A stretch of 6,056 nucleotides of DNA from Archangiaceae bacterium. Its GTDB lineage: Bacteria > Myxococcota > Myxococcia > Myxococcales > Myxococcaceae. The position numbers were made by a program, and so were the translations under genes. Within the stretch, counting starts at the first letter, position 1; each line of letters opens with the position of its first letter. Where the stretch lies: assembly GCA_023248915.1 (NCBI GenBank), contig JAHFDQ010000077.1:1-6056 (forward strand), read 5' to 3'. Below are positions 1-5,124 of this stretch, one piece after another. Below the pieces are notes generated by a model that searched no databases, was not told where the DNA came from, and saw only the letters and a list, made by a program, of their open reading frames with translations.

Positions 1-1
1 C

Positions 2-757
2 GCGGAGTGGGACCGGCGGGGGCTGCCCACCACCGCCGACGGCGACTTCGAGCGCGAGGCTGTGGTGTCGGCATTTCAGACGCGGGAAGGGTTGCAACAA
101 TCGGTAGTGCTCAGGACGCACCAGGCCCGGACGCTGGGCTTCGTCGTCCTGAAGGACCTCTGGCTGCGCGAACCTTCGCGGCCCGCCGCCGGGCCCGTCG
201 CGATCGAGGGGGCGCTGTTTTCCGAGGCGATGGCGTCGAGCGAAGGCCGGGCCCAGAGCCAGCAGGAGTCGGCGGTGGTGCCGGGCGACCTCGGCTCGGT
301 GCGGGCCGAGCTGCTCGCCAAGCTCGGGGCGCTGGGTTACCGGCTGACGCGCGAGGCGAACGAGGTCCGCGGCGGGCGCCGCGAGAAGGTGGTCGAGCTC
401 GCGCGAGGCCGGGAGCAGTTGGTCTCAACGCTCGCCGAGATGGGTGGCGGGCTGACGGCGGTAACGCAGACCTGGCTCGGACCTGCAGGTGGCGCCGAGG
501 CCGATGGAGCCGGGGCGGACGCGACCCCGGCCCGAGAGGACGACGCTCGCGACCTGGGCCCGGACCGGGGCGTGCTCTTGGTGCGGACAGGCGGCGAAGG
601 CTGCGGCCGGTCCGACCGGGACGCCGCGTCGGCGCGGAAGGGCGGCGCAGGGGACCGGGGGGCCGCCTTGGACGTCGGGTCGGCGCGAACTTGTGGCGCC
701 GTCGGCGATGAGGCCGACCCAGGTGCGCCTCCGGAGCGGAACGGCGGCGCGCCATGA
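2..757 (+). CDS. Unrecognised protein, 3' part only (5' end outside window)
   Basis: The frame is open from the first complete codon, so this is the C-terminal 251 residues of a longer protein. A GTG at 62 could open a shorter version, but the codons before it read just as well (AEWDRRGLPTTADGDFEREA), so I treat it as truncated by the window edge. Third positions are mostly G/C throughout, which supports this frame over the two alternatives. Residues 15-160 look like an ordinary mixed alpha/beta or helical protein, including a charged helical stretch at about 98-147. From about residue 161 to the end the sequence is Gly/Ala/Asp/Arg-rich and probably disordered. I see no membrane helix or signal in the visible part and do not recognise a family. 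The stop overlaps the next start as ATGA, so the two genes are probably translationally coupled and share an operon with the pilin-like gene. Function unknown. Confidence 0.7.
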   Translation, partial: AEWDRRGLPTTADGDFEREAVVSAFQTREGLQQSVVLRTHQARTLGFVVLKDLWLREPSRPAAGPVAIEGALFSEAMASSEGRAQSQQESAVVPGDLGSVRAELLAKLGALGYRLTREANEVRGGRREKVVELARGREQLVSTLAEMGGGLTAVTQTWLGPAGGAEADGAGADATPAREDDARDLGPDRGVLLVRTGGEGCGRSDRDAASARKGGAGDRGAALDVGSARTCGAVGDEADPGAPPERNGGAP

Positions 758-1524
758 CTCCTTGCACCTTGGCACTTTCGGTCGCGCTCGGCGCCGGGCT
801 GCCCGGCTCGCTCGGCGCCGCGCTCTCGGCGCACCTGCAAGCCGGGCTGGCTGAAGCTCGGGTGGGCGACTGGGTGACCTACCAGGCGGACGGCGGGGGA
901 GGGCGCGTGGCGTTCTGGCGGTTGGCGATCGTGGGAGAGGAACGCGACCGGGACGGCCGCGACGCGTTCTGGCTCGAGCTCGACGTGGGCGATCACCCGG
1001 GGCTCGAGGCGCCCCTGTCGCAGATGAGGTTCCTCGTCGCGAAGGGCGTGGCCCCGTCTCGAGGCGCCATCACGCGGATCGTCGCCGGGTTCGCGTCGCT
1101 GAAGCCCCAGGAACTGGCCGACGACGCCGTCGGCGCCGTGGAGCGCCCGCTGGCGCCGGGGCCCGCGCCCGGCCTACTCCCGGATGCCTCGCCTCGGCTC
1201 CGCGCTCGCGAGGGCCCCGAGGCCCGCTTGATGACGGCCGCCGGCACGGTGGCGGCAATTCCGGTGGACGTCTACCTGGGGGACACGAGCATCGAACGGC
1301 TTTGGCTGAGCCGCCAGGTGCCGGTGCTCCACCTGGCCAAGATCGAGGTCCCCGCCATCGGGCATTCCCTCGAAGTTCGCGACTTTGGCACCAACGCCAG
1401 GCCCCGGCTGACAACTCCGGCGCCGAACGAACCGAAGATTCACCTTGAGCCGCATGGTACGGTACCCATCGGCGAGCCGTCGGAAGGAGCCAGCGATGCG
1501 CGCCAAGCTTCGCTCCGCCCATAG
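754..1524 (+). CDS. Hypothetical secreted protein, Tad-locus associated
   Basis: 256 residues. The ATG overlaps the upstream stop (ATGA), and the frame has no other start after the preceding in-frame stop at 709-711, so the start is well fixed even though no strong Shine-Dalgarno lies close by. Residues 4-26 form a hydrophobic Ala/Leu/Gly-rich segment ending in ALSA, consistent with a Sec signal peptide cleaved near residue 26. The n-region lacks basic residues, so this is not certain. The body alternates hydrophobic and polar residues, suggesting a mainly beta fold: GDWVTYQ (38-44), AFWLELDVG (71-79), then PVDVYLGD (170-177) and SLEVRDFG (205-212). A Pro/Ala-rich spacer at about 131-146 separates two halves, and the C-terminal 40 residues are Pro-rich. 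Cys4 is not in a convincing lipobox. The 3' end overlaps the next gene by 29 bp. I do not recognise the family; export to the periplasm or outer membrane is inferred. Confidence 0.78.
   Translation: MTPCTLALSVALGAGLPGSLGAALSAHLQAGLAEARVGDWVTYQADGGGGRVAFWRLAIVGEERDRDGRDAFWLELDVGDHPGLEAPLSQMRFLVAKGVAPSRGAITRIVAGFASLKPQELADDAVGAVERPLAPGPAPGLLPDASPRLRAREGPEARLMTAAGTVAAIPVDVYLGDTSIERLWLSRQVPVLHLAKIEVPAIGHSLEVRDFGTNARPRLTTPAPNEPKIHLEPHGTVPIGEPSEGASDARQASLRP
1484..1489 (+). promoter_or_regulatory. Ribosome binding site of the prepilin-like gene
   Basis: AAGGAG lies six bases before the ATG at 1496, inside the end of the preceding gene. It is the best Shine-Dalgarno match in this upstream cluster and decides the start against the more distal in-frame ATG at 1445, which would add 17 residues and lacks such a site. 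A strong, independent ribosome site fits a structural subunit needed in more copies than its neighbours. Confidence 0.75.
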
Positions 1525-1729
1525 CCGTCGAAAGTCGCGGGCACGCGGGCAGGCGATGCTCGAGTACTCGATGCTCAACTGGGTGCTGGTGGTCGCCCTC
1601 GTGTTGATGGGCAGCGTCCACATCATCCCCGGGCCGCGCGAGCGGATGAATCTCATCGAGCTGTTCCTCGACGCGTATCAGACATACTACGACTCGTTCT
1701 ACTTCGTGCTGAACCTGCCGTTCCCATGA
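1496..1729 (+). CDS. Flp/TadE-type prepilin-like small protein
   Basis: 77 residues. A highly basic leader (MRAKLRSAHSRRKSRARG) is followed by QAMLEY and a single hydrophobic helix (about 25-44). This matches the G/XXXXEY processing site of Flp prepilins and the related pseudopilins TadE/TadF: cleavage after Gly18 would leave Glu at +5 and Tyr at +6 and a mature chain of 59 residues. Flp prepilins are processed by a TadV/FppA-type peptidase and assembled by TadA/TadB/TadC, and tadB and tadC lie 1.6 kb downstream. The C-terminal region differs from typical small Gly/Ala-rich Flp pilins: after IIPGPRERMN it has an amphipathic stretch and a very aromatic end (AYQTYYDSFYFVLNLPFP). It could be the major pilin, a minor pseudopilin, or a membrane protein that keeps the motif for anchoring; the sequence alone cannot decide. 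The gene starts inside the 3' end of the preceding gene, and its stop overlaps the next start as ATGA. Confidence 0.82.
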   Translation: MRAKLRSAHSRRKSRARGQAMLEYSMLNWVLVVALVLMGSVHIIPGPRERMNLIELFLDAYQTYYDSFYFVLNLPFP

Positions 1730-2466
1730 GAACTCGGGCTCTCACACGCGCGTCGCCTCCGGCGCTTCGCCTCGTTCACGCCCTGGTGTTCGCGGGCCTG
1801 GCCGCGTCGGCGCTGGCCGCCGTCTACCCGGAGGTCCGCCACCTGCTCGACGCCTGGGGTTCGCCGGTTCACCCGGGCTCGCCGCCGTCAGTCCTGGCTT
1901 TGGCCTCGGCGGTGCTCGGCGCGGCTGGAGGCTTCGGAGTGCTGTTCGGCTTCGTGCGGCCCCGGCGGCTCCAGTGGGCCCCGTCGGCGTCGGTCCTGGC
2001 GGCGTTCGCCGGAGCGCTGGCCGTCGGTGCGGGCCCGCCGCCCGTGCACCGCACCTGGCAGGGGGCCGACGCGGCGCTGCTCGAAGTCGCTCGCGGCGTC
2101 TTTGACCGCATGGACCGCCGGCTGAAGCGCGATGCCGCGGTGCCCACCCAGCTCGAGCCCTGGCGCGAGGCGCTGGCCGAGGCGACGGCCGGGCAGGGTG
2201 GGGACTCTGAGATTCGGACGCGCCTGTTCCGCGTGGTGCCGTACTCCGTCGTTCGCGGGCCGGGGCCGGGCGCTCTGCCCACTCCCCTCGTGCCTGCCAG
2301 CCTGGTGCTCTGGGCTTCGGACGACGGCGCCGCCTTCGAGCTGACGCCGGTAGGGCTCGACCGCGGTGGCGCCGCGGGGCCGCTGGCGGATGACAGCGGG
2401 CAGCGCATCGTCTTTCGTGGCTCTTTCTCGCGCGCCAGGGACGCGCCGCGCAATCCCAGTCTTTGA
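1726..2466 (+). CDS. Hypothetical membrane protein, three N-terminal helices plus soluble domain
   Basis: 246 residues. The ATG overlaps the stop of the prepilin-like gene (ATGA), which implies translational coupling. After a basic N-terminus there are three hydrophobic segments: about 15-34, 55-77 and 87-103. The loop between segments two and three carries RPRR (78-81), so by the positive-inside rule the N-terminus and this loop are cytoplasmic, and the region from about residue 105 onward would face the periplasm. That C-terminal part has a charged, probably helical stretch (about 112-155) and then a beta-like region (FRVVPYSVV, ASLVLWASDD, GQRIVFRGSFS). It ends just before a 62-bp gap, so it is probably the last gene of the upstream transcription unit. 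I do not recognise the family. A role as a membrane partner of the neighbouring pilin-like protein is inferred only from coupling. Confidence 0.75.
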   Translation: MRTRALTRASPPALRLVHALVFAGLAASALAAVYPEVRHLLDAWGSPVHPGSPPSVLALASAVLGAAGGFGVLFGFVRPRRLQWAPSASVLAAFAGALAVGAGPPPVHRTWQGADAALLEVARGVFDRMDRRLKRDAAVPTQLEPWREALAEATAGQGGDSEIRTRLFRVVPYSVVRGPGPGALPTPLVPASLVLWASDDGAAFELTPVGLDRGGAAGPLADDSGQRIVFRGSFSRARDAPRNPSL

Positions 2467-2491
2467 CCCCTTTCTCGCTGGCAGCTAGCCT
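2463..2491 (+). promoter_or_regulatory. Candidate sigma70-type promoter for the cpaB-tadBC unit
   Basis: TTGACC (2463-2468) is followed after exactly 17 bases by TAGCCT (2486-2491), which keeps the most conserved first, second and last positions of a -10 box. It lies in and just after the stop codon of the preceding gene, in the largest intergenic gap of the window. Transcription would begin near 2498, leaving about a 30-base leader before the cpaB start. The fit is good for a GC-rich genome but is based on motif reading alone. No stem-loop with a T-run was found in this gap, so the upstream genes may also read through. Confidence 0.4.
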
Positions 2492-2515
2492 CTAGACCTC
2501 TCGTCGCAAGTTCGC

Positions 2516-2519
2516 GGAG
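2516..2519 (+). promoter_or_regulatory. Ribosome binding site of cpaB
   Basis: GGAG sits nine bases before the ATG at 2529. It supports that start, which places a short basic N-terminus directly before the membrane helix as expected for CpaB. Confidence 0.6.
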
Positions 2520-2528
2520 ACACCAGAA

Positions 2529-3350
2529 ATGCTCAAGGGAAAGACGCCGCTTCTCGTGGCCTTGGTACTGGGGCTCACGGCGGGCGCGTTCGCGTGGTTG
2601 GGAATCATGAAGGAGAAGTCCGACGCCCGCCGGGGGTGGAACCTGGTGCCGGTGGTTGTCGCCGGGCAGGACATCTCGGAAGGGACGGTCGTCACCTTCG
2701 ACATGATTCAGCAGCGCCAGGTGCCCGAACAGTTCGTCACCTCGTCGGTGGTGAAGCCCGATTCGGCGTCCTACGTGGCGAACCAGAAGATCTTGGTGCC
2801 GGTGCAGGCCGGCGACCCGCTGCTCTGGACCCAGTTCGAGACCACCAAGGCCGCCGAGCGGCTCTCGACCAAGGTGCAGAAGAAGGCGCGCGCCATCACC
2901 ATCGACGCGGGCAAGACGACCGCGGTCGGCGGGTGGGTGCGGCCGAATGATCACGTCGACGTCATCGGCACCTTCAAAGATCCGCAGACCAACGAGAGCG
3001 TGGCGGTCACGCTGCTGCAGAACGTCATCGTGCTCGCCACCGGGAAGATCACCGGCACCACCAACGTGAACCTGATTCCGGAGAACCAGCGCGAGTACAA
3101 CAGCGTGTCGCTGCTGGTCATCCCCGAGGAGGCCGAGATTCTGACTTTGGCCACCGACCTGGGGTCGCTGATTCTGTCGCTGCGCAACGAGGACGACGTG
3201 GACGTCCTGGAAGAGCGCGGGCGCGCCACCATCAACACGCTGCTCTCGGGCGAGCGCACCCGAGTGTTACAGCAGAAGCGCTTCAGCACCATTCAGGTGA
3301 TTCGCGGGTCCGGCACGACGACGGACAAGACCGCGGTCCCGGAACACTGA
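2529..3350 (+). CDS. cpaB: Flp pilus assembly protein CpaB/RcpC
   Basis: 273 residues, close to the usual CpaB/RcpC length. MLKGK is followed by one membrane helix (about 7-26) that anchors the protein in the inner membrane with the rest in the periplasm. Residues 40-102 form a SAF domain: VPVVVAGQDISEGTVVTFDM, the VP of RQVPEQFV, and ILVPVQAGDPL at 87-97. The RcpC-type C-terminal domain follows (about 118-265), with RAITIDAGKTTAVGGWVRPN, the DHVDVIGTF strand, TLLQNVIVLA and the SLLVIPEEAEILTLATDLG segment. In Tad systems RcpC/CpaB works with the outer-membrane secretin RcpA/CpaC and is needed for pilus assembly. It is the first gene after the promoter-bearing gap and is followed by tadB after 24 bases. 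The secretin gene that usually follows cpaB is not here. The last eight or so residues (TTTDKTAVPEH) are an unstructured tail. The assignment is firm. Confidence 0.95.
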   Translation: MLKGKTPLLVALVLGLTAGAFAWLGIMKEKSDARRGWNLVPVVVAGQDISEGTVVTFDMIQQRQVPEQFVTSSVVKPDSASYVANQKILVPVQAGDPLLWTQFETTKAAERLSTKVQKKARAITIDAGKTTAVGGWVRPNDHVDVIGTFKDPQTNESVAVTLLQNVIVLATGKITGTTNVNLIPENQREYNSVSLLVIPEEAEILTLATDLGSLILSLRNEDDVDVLEERGRATINTLLSGERTRVLQQKRFSTIQVIRGSGTTTDKTAVPEH

Positions 3351-3374
3351 CGAACCGAGGCGGGCGGCCGAACC

Positions 3375-4220
3375 ATGCTCCCAGGAATCGTTCTACTCCT
3401 CATCACTGGGTCGGTCTTCTACTTCAGCCTGGTGATCTACGGGGTGCTGTCGAAGGCCTACGAGCAGTACCAGGAGAGGTACGTCGTCAAGTCGATGAAC
3501 GACCTGTCCGACATCTTTCTGTTCATCGACCCGAAGCAAATGCTGGTGCTGAACCTGGCGAGCATGGCGTTGATGGGTATCGTCACCTTCCTGGTGCTCA
3601 ACCCCCTGGTCTGCGTCGCCGCCACCATCACCGGGTTCTTCATGCCGATGTGGCTGGTGCAGTACTACCGCAAGCGCCGCATCCGGAAGTTCAACACCCA
3701 GCTCGTCGACGCGCTGCAGGCGATGGCCAACGCCTTCAAGGCCGGCCTGACCTTCCCCCAGGCCATCGAGCACGTGTCGCGCGAGGCGCCCGTGCCGCTG
3801 TCGCAGGAGTTCGGCCTGTTCGTCAAAGAGGTCAAGCTGGGCGTTCCCCTCGAGGAATCGCTGGTGAACATGGGCCGCCGCGTCGGTTCGGACGACCTCG
3901 AACTGGTGGTGGTGTCGACCAACATCGCCCGGGCGCTCGGCGGGAACATGGCCGAGATGTTCGAGACGCTGTCCGGCACGATCCGCGAGCGCTTCCGCCT
4001 CGAGGGGAAGATTGACGCGCTCACCTCGCAGGGCCGGCTGCAGGGCTGGGTCGTGTCGTCGATGCCGCTGCTCCTGGGCATCGTGCTGAACTACATGCGC
4101 CCCGACCTGATGCAGCCGATGCTCGACCACCTCTTCGGCTACGTCTTGGTGTTCGCCATCTGCGTGATGGAACTCTTGGGCATCTTCATCATTCGCCGCA
4201 TCGTCAACATCGACATCTGA
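3375..4220 (+). CDS. tadB: Tad inner-membrane platform protein TadB (type II secretion F family)
   Basis: 281 residues. An N-terminal helix (about 3-24) is followed by a cytoplasmic stretch, two close helices (about 55-75 and 78-96), and a T2SSF domain from about 105 to 235. Hallmarks include FNTQLVDALQAMANAFKAGLTFPQAIEH and the cytoplasmic helix bundle with EVKLGVPLEESL, DLELVVVSTNIARALGGNMAEM and TIRERFRLEGKI. Two C-terminal helices follow (about 225-243 and 256-274), and the protein ends in RRIVNIDI. TadB and TadC form the inner-membrane platform that couples the TadA/CpaF ATPase to pilin insertion. The order TadB then TadC is the standard one. The start is the ATG after a GAGGCGGGCGG purine-rich stretch; the spacing from GAGG is long (14 bases). 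The stop lies ten bases before the tadC start. It is shorter than some TadB proteins because the N-terminal region before the paired helices is brief. Confidence 0.94.
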   Translation: MLPGIVLLLITGSVFYFSLVIYGVLSKAYEQYQERYVVKSMNDLSDIFLFIDPKQMLVLNLASMALMGIVTFLVLNPLVCVAATITGFFMPMWLVQYYRKRRIRKFNTQLVDALQAMANAFKAGLTFPQAIEHVSREAPVPLSQEFGLFVKEVKLGVPLEESLVNMGRRVGSDDLELVVVSTNIARALGGNMAEMFETLSGTIRERFRLEGKIDALTSQGRLQGWVVSSMPLLLGIVLNYMRPDLMQPMLDHLFGYVLVFAICVMELLGIFIIRRIVNIDI

Positions 4221-4221
4221 C

Positions 4222-4225
4222 GGAG
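4222..4225 (+). promoter_or_regulatory. Ribosome binding site fixing a TTG start for tadC
   Basis: GGAG lies directly after the tadB stop and five bases before the TTG at 4231. The next in-frame start is an ATG ten codons on, with no purine-rich site at the right distance and within the first membrane helix. TTG is therefore the likely start. Confidence 0.65.
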
Positions 4226-4230
4226 CCACC

Positions 4231-5121
4231 TTGGGAGAGCTCGCCACCCATGCACTGATGCTCGGCGCCGCGGCCAGCTTCGCGGGGTTCATCGGGTTTC
4301 TGGGCATGGGGCTGTACACCAACCTGCTGCAGCGGTTCTTCGCCGAGGTCAGCGAAGAGTCGGCGGGCGGGGTGCGCGGCGTCGGGTCGGTGGCGATTCG
4401 CAAGCTCGGCGCGGCCAACCGTGGCGTGATGTGGCCCGGCTACGAGACGCGCATGCGGCGGCGCCTGACGCGCGCCGGCGAACCCAGCGGCTACAAGCCG
4501 GAAGACATTCTGGCGCTGCAAGAGATCGGCTTCGCGGTGGGGCTGGTGTTCGGCCTCATCTTCACGAACGCCGTCAAGGCCAACCTGGCGTTCTCCTTGG
4601 TGGGGGCCGCCGTCGGAATGTTCTACCCGCTCATCTGGGTGAACGACCAGGTGAAGAAGCGGCACCTGCAGATCTCCCGCGCGCTCCCGTACAACCTCGA
4701 CCTGTTGACGCTGTCGGTCGAGGCGGGGCTCGACTTCACCGCCGCGCTCGCCAAGGTGGTCGAGAAGGGCAAGGTCGGCCCCTTGCGCGAAGAGATGCAG
4801 GTCGTCTTGAAACAACTGAAGATGGGCAAGACGCGCGAGGAAGCCCTGAAGGCGATGATCGCCCGGGTCGACCTGCCGGCGCTCACCAGCTTCGTCACGG
4901 CGCTCATTCAGGCGGACAAGATGGGGACCAGCCTCGGCAAGGTGCTGCGCATTCAGTCGACGCAGTTGCGCATCGACCGCACCCAGCGCGCCGAGAAGCT
5001 GGCCAACGAGGCGCCGGTGAAGATGCTCTTCCCGCTCATCGCGTGCATCTTTCCGACCGTCTTCATGGTGCTGTTCGGGCCCATCGTGTTCGCCTTCATG
5101 TACGGCAACGTCGGGGGCTGA
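4231..5121 (+). CDS. tadC: Tad inner-membrane platform protein TadC (type II secretion F family)
   Basis: 296 residues from a TTG start. Helices are predicted at about 9-28, 98-115, 119-137 and 265-290, and the T2SSF domain runs from about 150 to 280. The hallmark ALPYNLDLLTLSVEAGLDF (151-169) is the typical TadC/GspF-like entry, followed by a basic and acidic helix bundle (KMGKTREEALKAM, LTSFVTALIQADKMGTSLGKVLR, RAEKLANEAPVKMLFPL). The region 40-95 (SEESAGGVRGVGSVAIRKLG, then TRMRRRLTRAGEP) is the usual cytoplasmic linker with a conserved basic stretch. It pairs with TadB in the platform of the Tad machine. Ten bases separate it from tadB, so the two are co-transcribed and probably co-translated. 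The stop TGA is followed after one codon by the presumed CTG start of the FHA gene in the same frame. Confidence 0.94.
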   Translation: MGELATHALMLGAAASFAGFIGFLGMGLYTNLLQRFFAEVSEESAGGVRGVGSVAIRKLGAANRGVMWPGYETRMRRRLTRAGEPSGYKPEDILALQEIGFAVGLVFGLIFTNAVKANLAFSLVGAAVGMFYPLIWVNDQVKKRHLQISRALPYNLDLLTLSVEAGLDFTAALAKVVEKGKVGPLREEMQVVLKQLKMGKTREEALKAMIARVDLPALTSFVTALIQADKMGTSLGKVLRIQSTQLRIDRTQRAEKLANEAPVKMLFPLIACIFPTVFMVLFGPIVFAFMYGNVGG

Positions 5122-5124
5122 GCC

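Noticed and set aside
1454..1466. Near-palindrome GGTACGGTACC upstream of the prepilin-like gene, considered as an operator
   Set aside because: It is short and imperfect, lies inside the coding end of the preceding gene, and no promoter-like boxes are nearby.
2467..2528. Possible intrinsic terminator in the gap before cpaB
   Set aside because: The only inverted repeats (around GCTAGC and TCTAGA) are very short, with no stable stem and no following T-run.
1869..2954. Long minus-strand open frame (361 codons) across the membrane protein gene and the front of cpaB
   Set aside because: It lies antisense to a certain CpaB gene and a coupled upstream gene, its product is Arg/Gly/His/Pro-rich with no domain, and long antisense frames are expected at this GC content.
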